A stretch of 64,000 bases of DNA from Cohnella baijiui (lineage in GTDB: Bacteria; Bacillota; Bacilli; Paenibacillales; Paenibacillaceae): positions 62,001 through 126,000 of the forward strand of contig NZ_JAJFOW010000001.1 of the NCBI RefSeq assembly GCF_020731285.1. The letters run 5' to 3'. The notes beneath the pieces are model-generated. The model was given only the letters and a program-made list of their open reading frames with translations, was not told the origin of the DNA and ran no database searches. This document shows positions 49,704-58,386 of this stretch, piece by piece. How positions within the stretch are numbered: the first letter of the stretch is position 1; every line of letters starts with the position of its first letter. A program made the translations under genes and the position numbers.

Positions 49704-51401
49704 TTACATTTGGACGTTGAACAGGTTGCCGATTTTGTACACGACGTCGTCGGTATCCGCGTTGATGCTGGCCGCTTCGTTGATGCTCGAAATGCTTTGC
49801 AGCGCTTTGATGTTGGCGTTGTAGCCGATCGTGTAGATCGGAACCTGGTACGTCTCGACCAGCGCCTTGATGTCGTTCAGCGACAAGCCCTCGTTCGTCT
49901 CCCCGTCGCTCAGGACGAAGATGATCGGCTTTTCGCCCGGATTGGCCGCGAGATGGTCCTCGAGCATCTTCAAGGCGACGATGATGCCGTCGAACGTCGC
50001 CGTGCCGCCGCCGGCCTGCAGGCTGTTCACGGCGCCGACGAACATCGACTGCTGCAGCGTATCGTACTTGGCGATCGGCAGGTTGACCGTGACGCTGCTC
50101 GAATACGAGACGAGTCCGATCGCGTTGTCTTTGCCCAGGTACTTCTGCCCCTTCATCAGCGACTCCTTGAGCCGGTTCAGCGGCTCGCCGTCCATGCTGC
50201 CGGACACGTCGGTGACGAAGACGGCCGCAAGCGGCTTGCTTCCGTTTTTCTTTTCCTTCCACAGCTTTTGCGCGGAGGACAGCAGACCGCCGTCGACCGG
50301 CGCGAGCTCCGACTTGTAGTCTTTCAATTGGTTGAAGCCGTTTTTCTCGGCGGCCTTCTGGTAGCTGTCCTGGGTGACGAAATCGGAGAATGCTTTGAGG
50401 ATGTCGAGCTTCGCCTTCGGCAAGTCGCCCAGCGCGTACAGCGGGCTGTCGTGCCGCACGCCGAACGGCGTGAACACGTAGCCGCTTTTCAGATCGGCCG
50501 CGTTGAAGTACGTCTGGTATTCGAGGACGAAGCCGTCCAGCATGCCGGACTTGGCCGCGTCGCGCATCTGAATGGTCGTCGACGCGATGAACGGCACGTT
50601 GGCTTGGAACTTCTCGAACCCTTGAACGGCTTTGTCGCTGAGCAGATTGGCGCTATCGAACGTGCTGAGCGCCGTCACCAGAAAGTTCAGCCCCGTCGAA
50701 CTGGCGAACGGATCGGTGTAGCCCATCGAAAACTCGTTGTTCGCGATGGCGTCGGTGACGGTCTTGACGTTAACCGAACCGTACTTGTCGACAAGCGCGT
50801 CGTACTTCGCCTTGGCGATCACGATTCCGGGGACGTTCCCGACGAGCCGCTCCGACACGAGCGTCGTTTTGACGCCGCTCGCCTTGACCATTTCGCCCCA
50901 CAGCTCGTTCGAAGGCGTGAAGGCGTCCGGAACGTATTTTCCCGATTTGATGTAGTCCGTGGCGGTGCCGGAGGCGATGTTGCGAATCTTTACGGACACC
51001 TGCTGCCCGTTCACGGTCGGCTTGGATTGGTTAAAGGCCGTCGCCACCTCGGTCAGCCAGCCGTCCACGCCGGTCCCCGACTTCTCCGTGGAGGAGAAGA
51101 TTTCGACGAATGTCCCGGTCGTGGGCTCGACGGTAACCGGGAACTTGGAAATGTCCGGGAGCGACGACGCGACGTCGATCGGATCGAGGTCGATCTGACC
51201 CTTGATCGGTTCGGCCGTGCCGACGCGAATGTCCTTGTACAGCTTGCTCAGCCGTTTGCCCGCGTCCTCTGCGGACACCTGGGACTTCGATTTGCCCAGA
51301 TTGGAAGTCAGGTTGACGCCGTAGTAGACGAGGCCGAAGACGACGGCCAAGATCACAAGGGATAAGAGCAGAAATTTACCGGCTTTGGGCATGTTCGGCA
51401 C
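49704..51401 (-). CDS. Membrane-anchored protein: solute-binding domain fused to vWA domain
   Basis: 565 residues. One N-terminal membrane anchor (FLLLSLVILAVVFGLVYYGV). Residues about 90-370 look like a type-2 extracellular binding protein (FVEIFSSTEKSGTGVDGWLTEVATAFNQ; AFTPSNELWGEMVKASG; MGYTDPFASSTGLNFLVTAL). Residues about 390-565 form a von Willebrand A domain with an intact MIDAS: DVSGSMDG, the Thr of GGGTATFDG, and VLSDGETNEG. Both domains would lie outside the cell. It sits between XpaC-like and TelA genes, with gaps of 3 and 34 bases. The ligand is unknown; a metal-dependent adhesion or assembly role is likely. Confidence 0.8.
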   Translation of the reverse strand: MPNMPKAGKFLLLSLVILAVVFGLVYYGVNLTSNLGKSKSQVSAEDAGKRLSKLYKDIRVGTAEPIKGQIDLDPIDVASSLPDISKFPVTVEPTTGTFVEIFSSTEKSGTGVDGWLTEVATAFNQSKPTVNGQQVSVKIRNIASGTATDYIKSGKYVPDAFTPSNELWGEMVKASGVKTTLVSERLVGNVPGIVIAKAKYDALVDKYGSVNVKTVTDAIANNEFSMGYTDPFASSTGLNFLVTALSTFDSANLLSDKAVQGFEKFQANVPFIASTTIQMRDAAKSGMLDGFVLEYQTYFNAADLKSGYVFTPFGVRHDSPLYALGDLPKAKLDILKAFSDFVTQDSYQKAAEKNGFNQLKDYKSELAPVDGGLLSSAQKLWKEKKNGSKPLAAVFVTDVSGSMDGEPLNRLKESLMKGQKYLGKDNAIGLVSYSSSVTVNLPIAKYDTLQQSMFVGAVNSLQAGGGTATFDGIIVALKMLEDHLAANPGEKPIIFVLSDGETNEGLSLNDIKALVETYQVPIYTIGYNANIKALQSISSINEAASINADTDDVVYKIGNLFNVQM

Positions 51402-51404
51402 CTC

Positions 51405-52139
51405 TTACTGTCTGTAGAATTTGGTTTGCTTGATGAGCGCGTCGATCTCTTGCATCCCCGGCATCCCTTCGATGTCCCCCGGTTCGATGCCGTCGAGGCG
51501 CGAAATCTCGACCAGCAGCTTATCCAGCTTGAGCAGCATTTCCTCGTTCGTGGCGAGCGATTGCTTGACGAAGATCAGATGGGCCTGATAGAGCGCGGCC
51601 TTCTCTTCGAGGAGCTGCGGCGGCAGCCGGGACGATCCGCCCGCGGTGATGCTGCGGTACTCGGCTTCGTCAAAGACGTTCAGCCGGTTCAGGACGCTGC
51701 GGATATTCAGGTAGAACAGCTTCTCCACCTCTTCGATGACAGAGGCGAACTTGCCGTAGCTCAGCTCCCCCGGCGCGAAGCGCTGACCCAGCGCCGAACG
51801 CAGCGTCTCCTGCTTTTTGTCCATGCGTTCGATCTGCGACAGCGCGAGCGCGATATCGCCTTCCAGCGGCTTGACGCGGCGAAAGCGCGACAGCGCCTGC
51901 TCGAAATCATCGCGCGACTGGATCTCGCGAACCTTTACGGCGGCCGGCTGGCGGAACAGCATGGCGTAGCTGGCGTAGAGCAGGAGCAGGGCGCTCGCGA
52001 CGAGCAGCGTGATTCCCGCCGCGGTCTGCATCGCGCTCTCGCCGATCCGCAAGCCGACCATTCCCGGCGAGAGAACGATAATATCGACGGCTGCGATCCC
52101 GATGACGAGAACGAGCAATTTGATGAATTTGGCACCCAT
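51405..52139 (-). CDS. XpaC-like membrane protein
   Basis: 244 residues. Two membrane helices at about 6-26 and 39-61, then a cytoplasmic helical domain (LEGDIALALSQIERMDKKQETLRSALGQRF ... LEEKAALYQAHLIFVKQSLATNEEMLLKLDKLLVEIS). This topology and its place ahead of a telA gene match XpaC, the partner of YaaN in Bacillus. First gene of the operon, behind a sigma-W-type promoter. The family match is by pattern and context, not certain. Confidence 0.6.
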   Translation of the reverse strand: MGAKFIKLLVLVIGIAAVDIIVLSPGMVGLRIGESAMQTAAGITLLVASALLLLYASYAMLFRQPAAVKVREIQSRDDFEQALSRFRRVKPLEGDIALALSQIERMDKKQETLRSALGQRFAPGELSYGKFASVIEEVEKLFYLNIRSVLNRLNVFDEAEYRSITAGGSSRLPPQLLEEKAALYQAHLIFVKQSLATNEEMLLKLDKLLVEISRLDGIEPGDIEGMPGMQEIDALIKQTKFYRQ

Positions 52140-52213
52140 GTTCGCTTGCTCCTTCTTGGTTCTATTCTGTAGGGCGTCGGACCGGCGACCGCTTCGCTTT
52201 CCTTAAGGTGGAT

Positions 52214-52240
52214 TACGGGGGATCGGGACGGAATGTTTCA
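52214..52240 (-). promoter_or_regulatory. Sigma-W-type (ECF) promoter of the xpaC-vWA-telA operon
   Basis: On the minus strand TGAAAC (52235-52240), 17 bases, CGTA (52214-52217), which matches the ECF/sigma-W consensus TGAAAC-N16/17-CGTA exactly in both boxes. The first gene starts 75 bases downstream. The rest of 52140-52440 shows no gene. Confidence 0.6.
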
Positions 52241-52445
52241 TTTTCCTTCCAAAAGGCGCTTCGTTCTATAGTCTATTGGCCTCAAAAAGGAAATACGCAT
52301 GATTCCGGGGTAGGGTCCGGCGTTGGAAAGCCCGGCACCATTTTCATATTCGACATGATCCTGCCATATCCTTGCCGTCCGGCAAAAAGAATTGGCGAAT
52401 GTTGGGGAAGCGGGTCGGTCCATCCCTTTGATCCGGCCGGAGACA

Positions 52446-52472
52446 GAAAAAAGCCCGCCGGCTCGGCGGGCT
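52446..52472 (-). terminator. Intrinsic terminator of the GNAT gene
   Basis: AGCCCGCCG (52452-52460), loop of three, CGGCGGGCT (52464-52472), with a T6 run on the minus strand. Ten bases past the stop codon. Confidence 0.85.
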
Positions 52473-52481
52473 ACTCTCGCT

Positions 52482-52946
52482 TCAAAGCTCCATCGTCATA
52501 AACACGCTGTTCGGATCCGGCTCGTAGTCGGCGAACGGATCGCATTCGCGGAAGCCGACCCTCCCGTACAGCCGACGGGCGGGCTCGAAGTACGCCATCG
52601 ATCCCGTCTCCAGGCTGATCCGCCGATAGCCGCGCCGCCTGGCCTCGCCGATAATATGCGTCAGCACCCCCAGGGCGACGCCTTTGCGCAAATGCCTCGC
52701 CGACGTACGCATGGATTTGAGCTCTCCATGCGACTCGTCCAACTCCTTCAGCGCTCCGCAGCCAAGCAGCGATCCGTCCTCCCATGCGGTCCAGAACGTC
52801 ACCTCCGGCTTTTTGAGGCCCGATAGGTCAAGGGCGTGGACGCTATCCGGCGGAGAATGCTCGTACATGCTGCGCATATGTTCTTCCAGCAGCTCGATGA
52901 TTTCGCTGCCGTCCAAGTCGTCAACCTTGATCTGCATCCCGCTCAC
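52482..52946 (-). CDS. GNAT-family N-acetyltransferase
   Basis: 154 residues. The acetyl-CoA binding motif is seen as RHLRKGVALGVLTHIIGEARRRGYRRISLETG (about 84-115), preceded by the strand TAWEDGSLLGCGALKEL. C-terminal YGRVGFRECDPFADYEPDPNSVFMTMEL is common in this family. Substrate unknown. Single gene with its own terminator. Confidence 0.85.
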   Translation of the reverse strand: MSGMQIKVDDLDGSEIIELLEEHMRSMYEHSPPDSVHALDLSGLKKPEVTFWTAWEDGSLLGCGALKELDESHGELKSMRTSARHLRKGVALGVLTHIIGEARRRGYRRISLETGSMAYFEPARRLYGRVGFRECDPFADYEPDPNSVFMTMEL

Positions 52947-53020
52947 TCCCGATACTCTTTATGTCATCATTCCTGACATCAATTATAGTATCCATTCGAC
53001 AATGGCGCCAGATGATCGAT

Positions 53021-53069
53021 GAAAAAACGGGGCCGTCCCCCATCATCAGAGATGACTGGGGACAGCCCC
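53021..53069 (-). terminator. Intrinsic terminator of the ribonuclease Z gene
   Basis: GGGGCCGTCCCC (53029-53040) pairs with GGGGACAGCCCC (53058-53069, one mismatch), enclosing a smaller CATC/GATG pairing; T6 follows on the minus strand. Confidence 0.75.
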
Positions 53070-53112
53070 TTCCGGGGGAGCGCACCTAGCCGCATCAGCG
53101 AATCCTGCGGCG

Positions 53113-54069
53113 TCACGGTTCCCGCGTGCGATCGCGCTTGGTGCCGCGCGGGGCGACGCACAGCTCGAGAAAGTCGGAGGCCGCGACGATGTCGGGGAAG
53201 ACGTCCCGGACTTCGTCGAGCAACTGCGCGACGGCGGCATCGTCGTACCGGCCGCTGATATGCGTCACGGCGAGCCGCCCAACCCCGGCGTCGGCTGCAG
53301 CCTGTGCAGCCTGCAGCATGGTCGAGTGCCCGTAGGCGGCCGCCTTTTCCTCCAGACCCGCGCCGAAGGTCGCTTCGTGGACGAGCAGATCCGCGTCCCG
53401 GGCCAGATTTCCTACGGCTTCGCACGGCGTCGTATCGCCCAGGATCGTCACGATCCGCCCGGGCGCGGGCGGACCGACGGCTTCGGCGGCGCGCAGCGTC
53501 TCGCCGTTCGGCAACGTGACGTCTTCCCCGCGCTTGAGCTTGCCGAAAAGCGGACCCGGCCGGAGGCCGAGCGCGGCCAGCAGCTCCAGGTTCAGCGGCC
53601 CGGGACGCGGACGCTCCGCGACCCGGTAGCCGAAGCTGCGAACCCGATGAACGAGCTCGTCCGCGACCACGTCGAAGTCGTCGTCCCCGATCGCGATCGG
53701 GCCCGGCGCGATCTCGACGATCTCCAGCTCGTAGTTCAGATGGGCGCCGCTTTGCAGGAACACGCACGCCAGATAGGCGCGCAAGCCCGGCGGGCCGTAA
53801 ACGGATAGCTTGCCCGCGCCTTCGTAATAGGTGCGCGAGCTGAGCAAGCCCGGGAGCCCGTAGAGATGATCGCCGTGGAGATGCGTAATGAAGATCCGCT
53901 CCAGCTTGTTCAGCTTCAGCTTGGCGCGCAGCATCTGATGCTGCGTGCCCTCTCCCGCGTCGAACAGCCAATAGCGGTGCTGGTGCTCGGGGAACAGCAG
54001 CGCGATCGAGGTGACGTTCCGCTCCGTCGTCGGACGCCCGGCGCTCGTGCCCAGGAACATGAGGTTCAT
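53113..54069 (-). CDS. rnz: Ribonuclease Z (tRNA 3' processing)
   Basis: 318 residues of the metallo-beta-lactamase fold. Opening MNLMFLGTSAGRPTTERNVTS, histidine motif ITHLHGDHLYGLPGLL (61-76), exosite loop around 150-180, LGDTTPCEAV, HEATFG and THISGRY with the remaining zinc ligands. The family cuts the 3' trailer of tRNA precursors that lack encoded CCA. Length is normal. Confidence 0.93.
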   Translation of the reverse strand: MNLMFLGTSAGRPTTERNVTSIALLFPEHQHRYWLFDAGEGTQHQMLRAKLKLNKLERIFITHLHGDHLYGLPGLLSSRTYYEGAGKLSVYGPPGLRAYLACVFLQSGAHLNYELEIVEIAPGPIAIGDDDFDVVADELVHRVRSFGYRVAERPRPGPLNLELLAALGLRPGPLFGKLKRGEDVTLPNGETLRAAEAVGPPAPGRIVTILGDTTPCEAVGNLARDADLLVHEATFGAGLEEKAAAYGHSTMLQAAQAAADAGVGRLAVTHISGRYDDAAVAQLLDEVRDVFPDIVAASDFLELCVAPRGTKRDRTREP

Positions 54070-54120
54070 ATGGACGCCTCCATGGTGCCGTTCTTCCAGC
54101 GATCGGCAAGAATAGAACTA

Positions 54121-54525
54121 TTATACCCCAACGGCAATCGCTTCGATCTCGATCAAAAAGCGCTCGTCCACGAGCCTGCTCGCTTCGACGGCCGAGCTGG
54201 CGGGCGGCTTGGCGGTTTGGACGTATTCGTCCCGAATCTCCCGGACCGTCCGAATCTGCGCGATGTCGGTCAAAAAGAAAGTCAGCTTGACGACGTCATG
54301 GAAGTCGGCACGAGCCGCTTCGAGCGCCGCGCGAATGTTCTCGAACACCTGCCGGGTCTGGGCTGCGAGATCTCCCGGTCCGACGAGCTCGCCGGCCGCA
54401 TTGAGCGCGACCTGGCCGGAGATGTATATCGTGCGTCCCTGCCTTGCTTCGACGACATGCGAATATCCGTTCGCAGGCGGCATCGTCGCCGGACTGTTAT
54501 AATGGATAAGGTTGTCATGGACCAT
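54121..54525 (-). CDS. RidA-family protein (reactive imine deaminase)
   Basis: 134 residues from the ATG at 54525 (GAGGGAGAG before it; the open frame extends upstream). Family signatures: YSHVVEARQGRTIYISGQVALNAAGELVGPGDLAAQTRQVFENIRAALEAA, then DVVKLTFFLTDIAQIRTVREIRDEYV and the C-terminal ASRLVDERFLIEIEAIAV. The catalytic Arg common in RidA (near residue 105, in PASSAVEASRLV) is in a shifted setting, so strict deaminase activity is not assured. Acts in the cytosol on enamine/imine intermediates. Confidence 0.85.
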   Translation of the reverse strand: MVHDNLIHYNSPATMPPANGYSHVVEARQGRTIYISGQVALNAAGELVGPGDLAAQTRQVFENIRAALEAARADFHDVVKLTFFLTDIAQIRTVREIRDEYVQTAKPPASSAVEASRLVDERFLIEIEAIAVGV

Positions 54526-54717
54526 TTCGCTCTCTCCCTCGATATGCGATGCCGGAGGCCAAGCCGCCGGACCGTTCATAAAGTGCCTCCAACTCGGAAA
54601 AGCTTGATTTCATAGACGGCGTCCCGCTTATTTGTGACTCATTTGGACAATATCGCCGTATATAAACACATAGAGAAGCCCCTTTGGCCTCGGTCAGAAA
54701 GGATGATGGTTATTCGT

Positions 54718-55872
54718 ATGCCTAGCAGTCGGTTGTGGTCGGAACGTTTGCGGGACATGATGGTGAACCACCGCGTGATCTCTTTTTTGCTGGTCCTATT
54801 GCTCCTCGGCGTCAACATCATGGTGCTGAACAAGATCTCGTTTATCTTTCATCCGATCGCGGTTCTGATCAAGACCGTCGCCTTGCCGATCGTCCTAACC
54901 GTCGTCGCCTATTACCTGCTCAATCCGATCGTCGAATACTTGGAAAAGCGAGGCGTGAAGCGCGTCTACTCGATCCTCGCGCTCTACCTGCTCATCGTCG
55001 GCATTGTGACGCTGATCGTGGTCGCCGTCGTACCTCTCTTGCGGAACCAGATCCAAAGCCTGATCGAGCATTTCCCCGAGTACAGCGTCCTGGTACAGCT
55101 GCGCATCGAAGAATGGCTCGGCAGCGACTTCTTCAACCAGCTCCAGCAGTCGCTCGGCTTCGATACGACCCACCTGACGAACGAAGTATCCGCGCGTTTC
55201 ACCTCTGTCCTGAACAACGCCTGGACCAGTCTGGGCGGCGTCGTCGGCGCGATCACGGAAACCGTCGTTTCGATCATTACCGTGCCGTTTATCCTGTTCT
55301 ACCTGCTGAAGGATCGCCGCAAGCTGGCGCCGTTCGTCCTGGACTTTCTGCCGCCGGCTCTGCGCCCGCGCTCCTTCCGGGTCATGCTCGAGATCAACGA
55401 CCAGATCAGCTCCTACATCCGCGGACAGATCATCGTGAGCTTTTGCATCGGCTTCCTGCTGTATATCGGCTATCTGGTCATCGGCTTGGATTATGCGATG
55501 GTCCTGGCGCTCACTGCCGCTTGCACGAGCATCGTTCCCTACCTGGGGCCGGCGATCGCGATCACGCCCGCGCTGATCGTCGCCGCCGTCACTTCTCCGA
55601 TCATGCTGCTGAAGATGATCGTCATCTGGACGATCGTCCAGCTCGTCGAGGGCAAGTTCATTTCCCCGCAAATCATGGGCAAGACGATGCGCATTCATCC
55701 GATTACCATCATCTTCGTCATCCTGACGGCCGGTCACCTGTTCGGCATTATCGGCATCATCCTTGCCGTCCCCGGCTATGCCGTGCTCAAGGTGTTCGCC
55801 ACCCATCTGTTCCGCTGGTTCAAGCGACGGTCCGGCATTTATCCCGAGTCGTCCGAAGAGATCGTTCCTTGA
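54718..55872 (+). CDS. AI-2E family transporter (UPF0118)
   Basis: 384 residues with seven or eight membrane helices and the family pattern LLNPIVEYLEKRGVKRVYSILALYL, VSIITVPFILFYLLKDRRKL, and VEGKFISPQIMGKTMRIHPITIIFVILTAGHLFGIIGIILAVPGYAVLKV. Several ATGs are in frame (54634, 54703, 54706, 54718); AGAAAGGATG best serves 54718. Family members export signals or ions; the cargo here is unknown. Ends at a strong bidirectional terminator. Confidence 0.85.
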   Translation: MPSSRLWSERLRDMMVNHRVISFLLVLLLLGVNIMVLNKISFIFHPIAVLIKTVALPIVLTVVAYYLLNPIVEYLEKRGVKRVYSILALYLLIVGIVTLIVVAVVPLLRNQIQSLIEHFPEYSVLVQLRIEEWLGSDFFNQLQQSLGFDTTHLTNEVSARFTSVLNNAWTSLGGVVGAITETVVSIITVPFILFYLLKDRRKLAPFVLDFLPPALRPRSFRVMLEINDQISSYIRGQIIVSFCIGFLLYIGYLVIGLDYAMVLALTAACTSIVPYLGPAIAITPALIVAAVTSPIMLLKMIVIWTIVQLVEGKFISPQIMGKTMRIHPITIIFVILTAGHLFGIIGIILAVPGYAVLKVFATHLFRWFKRRSGIYPESSEEIVP

Positions 55873-55910
55873 GCGATCGCTCACGGCCGCAACGCTGCCG
55901 CTCCGACTAA

Positions 55911-55938
55911 AAAAAAGCACCCAAGCGGGTGCTTTTTT
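55911..55938. terminator. Bidirectional intrinsic terminator
   Basis: AAAAAAGCACCC (55911-55922), loop of four, GGGTGCTTTTTT (55927-55938). Serves the AI-2E transporter on the plus strand and bshB2 on the minus strand. Confidence 0.88.
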
Positions 55939-55981
55939 CGAGCTTCCCGGAGCCATCCGAGCAAATGGGCGAAAAACGAAC

Positions 55982-56635
55982 TTAATACGGATAAGTCCAG
56001 AATCGCTCCGCGCCGAACCGCGCCAGGAGCTCCACGTTTTCGAGCGCTTTGCTGCCCAGCAGTTCCGGCGCTTGAAATTGCGATTTGTGAGCTTGAATGG
56101 ACGCCATCTTCTGCGCCAAGTAATCCGATACGTCCTCTACGACGTCCGGCTGACCGATATGCGCCTCGTGATCCCGAGAAAACGCCAAGCAATAAACGAT
56201 CGGCCTCCGCTCGGCCGGCATCCGCCCGATCGTCCGGACGACCGCCGCTCCGCAGGCGTCGTGATCGGGATGAACGCTGTATCCGGGATAAAAGGTGACG
56301 ACCAGCGTCGGCTGAACCTCCTGGATGAGCGCATCGATCTGGGCGTCGAGCTTGTCCTGGTCTTCGAATTCGATCGTCTTGTCATGGAAGCCGAGGAGAC
56401 GCAAGTCCTGAATGCCGATCGCCTTGCAGGACGCCTCCAGCTCGCCTTTGCGGATCGCGGGCAGCGTAACCCGGTTCGCGAAAGGCGGAACGCCCATATT
56501 GCGCCCCATCTCTCCCAGCGTCAGGCAAGCGTATGTCACTTGCGCGCCTTGGCTAATATACTTGGCAAGGGTGCCGGACAATCCGAACGCTTCGTCGTCC
56601 GGATGCGGCAGGATAACGAGAATGCGAGCATGCAT
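55982..56635 (-). CDS. bshB2: Bacillithiol biosynthesis deacetylase BshB2
   Basis: 217 residues of the PIG-L/LmbE fold: zinc motif PHPDDEAFGLSG at about 11-22, VTFYPGYSVHPDHDACG at about 110-126 with the second metal histidine, and the YSRDHEAH-type region. It removes acetyl from GlcNAc-malate in making bacillithiol, the main low-molecular-weight thiol of Firmicutes. It follows the yojF gene by 19 bases, the same pairing as yojG-yojF in Bacillus. Confidence 0.88.
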   Translation of the reverse strand: MHARILVILPHPDDEAFGLSGTLAKYISQGAQVTYACLTLGEMGRNMGVPPFANRVTLPAIRKGELEASCKAIGIQDLRLLGFHDKTIEFEDQDKLDAQIDALIQEVQPTLVVTFYPGYSVHPDHDACGAAVVRTIGRMPAERRPIVYCLAFSRDHEAHIGQPDVVEDVSDYLAQKMASIQAHKSQFQAPELLGSKALENVELLARFGAERFWTYPY

Positions 56636-56654
56636 CGCAAATGCCTCCTTTCGG

Positions 56655-56999
56655 TTAGAACGGCTCCCGGCCGAGCTGCAGGGCGACGACCAACTTACCT
56701 TGGGCGTCGTGGCCGGCCAGAATCAGCCGGTCCGGGTCTTCCTCGGCGTAATGCGTCAGCCCTTCGGAGTAGACCCAGCCTTCCGGCATCTTGAGTCCGA
56801 CCCGGAAAGGTCCGCTGCCGGAAATCGAGCCTTGGGCATAGCGAACGCGAGCGTTGGTGATGAAGGTCGCGGCCGGATGCTTCGTCTCGTCGAAGTGCGC
56901 GGCATAGGCGCCGGTCGTCATTTCCAGATGAAGATAAAGTTCCTGGTGCGCCAAGCTTTCAAGCCTTTGCTGCACGGCATCTTTCTGAATGGGCTTCAT
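56655..56999 (-). CDS. yojF: YojF-family protein (DUF1806)
   Basis: 114 residues of the YojF/DUF1806 family: LYLHLEMTTGAYAAHF near 20-36, FITNARVRYAQGSISGSGPFRVGLKMPEGWVYSEGLTHYAEE in the centre. Function not established, but it is consistently paired with BshB2 and probably helps bacillithiol synthesis. First gene of the two-gene operon. Confidence 0.85.
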   Translation of the reverse strand: MKPIQKDAVQQRLESLAHQELYLHLEMTTGAYAAHFDETKHPAATFITNARVRYAQGSISGSGPFRVGLKMPEGWVYSEGLTHYAEEDPDRLILAGHDAQGKLVVALQLGREPF

Positions 57000-57161
57000 A
57001 CGTCATACCTCCCGGCACAGTCTTCCATGGGCTAGCTCGTGCTGCGCATAGGACTAGTTTAACACACTTCCTCCCTCCTTCGATATAAACAGTGCGAGGA
57101 TTTGCCACTCTTTATTCCCGCCGGCTCGCTCGGTTCTGCTCAGAACGAGGACGAGGCCATG

Positions 57162-57193
57162 CAAAAACCCTGCCGGGCGCGCCCGGCAGGGTT
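57162..57193 (-). terminator. Perfect 28-base palindromic terminator
   Basis: A continuous palindrome spans 57166-57193 (arms AACCCTGCCGGGC and its complement). On the minus strand it ends in five T. It lies 24 bases past the SRPBCC gene. Confidence 0.8.
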
Positions 57194-57217
57194 GGGATCG
57201 AATCCGAGAATTTCGGC

Positions 57218-57739
57218 TTACAGGATGGAAGCGAGGTACGCTTCGAGCTGCTCGAACGTGCCGCCGAACCCTTGCTTCATGCTGTCGTGCATGCCGCGGA
57301 AGGCTTCGTTCCCCTCCGGCGTTTCGCGAAGAGGACGTCCCCGCAGCGTCAAGATCGTCCGGTCTCCCTGTTCCTCGAACGTCCAAACGTTCCAAATCTC
57401 CTCCGGCCAGTTATGAATCTGAAACGGATTTGGCGCCAGTTCGCCGTTTTCGTCGGCAAACGAGTTGACGAAGACGACCTTTTCCGGGGTCACAATTTCT
57501 TGGTAAACGAACCGGCCCCACATTTTCGGTCCCGACTCGGGCTGCATGCTGTAGAGCATGATCCCGCCTGGCCGAAGGTCGAACTTTTCTACGGTCAGGG
57601 ATGTGCCTTTCGGTCCCCACCAATACTTCAGATGCTCCGCCTCCGTAAACGCCTTGAACACCAGCTCTCGAGGCGCATCGAAGGTTCTCGTCAGAACCAA
57701 TTCCGTTTCGGTTGCGTTAGCTGCACTACGGTCGTTCAT
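57218..57739 (-). CDS. SRPBCC (AHSA1-type) domain protein
   Basis: 173 residues from the ATG at 57739; GGAGG is eight bases before it, whereas the two earlier ATGs are too close. The START-like helix-grip fold shows as LVLTRTFDAPRELVFKAFTEAEHLKYWWGPKG, FDLRPGGIMLYSM and a final long helix EGNEAFRGMHDSMKQGFGGTFEQLEAYL. Such proteins bind hydrophobic ligands. It follows an ArsR-type repressor gene, the usual arrangement for a repressor-controlled partner. Confidence 0.85.
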   Translation of the reverse strand: MNDRSAANATETELVLTRTFDAPRELVFKAFTEAEHLKYWWGPKGTSLTVEKFDLRPGGIMLYSMQPESGPKMWGRFVYQEIVTPEKVVFVNSFADENGELAPNPFQIHNWPEEIWNVWTFEEQGDRTILTLRGRPLRETPEGNEAFRGMHDSMKQGFGGTFEQLEAYLASIL

Positions 57740-57838
57740 TTTCATTACCTCCATTCGAAATAAGGTAGGGATACCTATCTCCGATCGTCCCGAGGGGGAG
57801 AACCGACGCCGATGCGGAGCGAGGCTGGAACGGCGTCG

Positions 57839-58186
57839 TTATCCGTCCGGCGGCCGCAGCCGCTCCAGGTAATCGTCCAGCCGGTCGAGCTGATCGACCC
57901 ACGTCCGGCTGAAGGACGACAGCCACGCATCCAGCTCCTGCAGCGGCTCGGGACGGAGCCGGTAGATGCGGCGGTTGGCCGACGGCAGCGCCGTGACAAG
58001 TCCCGCTTCCCCCAGGACGCGCAAGTGCTTGGAGGCTTGAGGCTGATGCAGTCCGAGGCGCTCGGCGATCTCCCCTACGGCGAGCGGTCCGGCGCGCAAC
58101 AGTTCCACGATGCGCAAGCGGTTCGGATCGGCGAGCGCACTCAGCGTAGCCGCGTTCAGGCGCGGTTTGCCGTGGGGTGGGTCCAT
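57839..58186 (-). CDS. ArsR-family transcriptional repressor
   Basis: 115 residues, winged helix: NAATLSALADPNRLRIVELLRAGPLAVGEIAERLGLHQPQASKHLRVLGEAGLVTALPSANRRIYRL. No CxC-type metal motif is present, so it belongs to the non-metal ArsR group that often precedes an SRPBCC gene. A GAATAT/ATATTC dyad overlaps its promoter, suggesting autorepression. Confidence 0.9.
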   Translation of the reverse strand: MDPPHGKPRLNAATLSALADPNRLRIVELLRAGPLAVGEIAERLGLHQPQASKHLRVLGEAGLVTALPSANRRIYRLRPEPLQELDAWLSSFSRTWVDQLDRLDDYLERLRPPDG

Positions 58187-58210
58187 CCGTCTCGCCCCCT
58201 TTCCTTAACC

Positions 58211-58249
58211 AATATACCACAAAAAGAATATACGTTCAACGGAATATTC
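58211..58249 (-). promoter_or_regulatory. ArsR promoter with overlapping dyad operator
   Basis: On the minus strand TTGAAC (58234-58239), 17 bases, TATATT (58211-58216). GAATAT (58226-58231) and ATATTC (58244-58249) form an inverted repeat across the -35 box. The start codon is about 20 bases downstream of the predicted start point. Confidence 0.6.
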
Positions 58250-58252
58250 AAA

Positions 58253-58287
58253 TAAAAAAAACGGACCGCGTCGACTTGCGCGGGCCG
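58253..58287 (-). terminator. Intrinsic terminator of the Na+/H+ antiporter gene
   Basis: CGGACCGCG (58262-58270) pairs with CGCGGGCCG (58279-58287) with one mismatch; eight T follow on the minus strand. About 100 bases past the stop. Confidence 0.7.
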
Positions 58288-58386
58288 ATGGCTTGATCAA
58301 ACGAAAATGGCGCTACGCTCCCCCGAACGCGGATGCTTCTCCGAGCGCCGGCATCAACCGCCTCGGGGGAACGGACTTCGGCCGGT

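Noticed and set aside
57166-57193. 28-base palindrome considered as a protein-binding site
   Set aside because: Its place just after a stop codon and the T-run on the minus strand explain it as a terminator.
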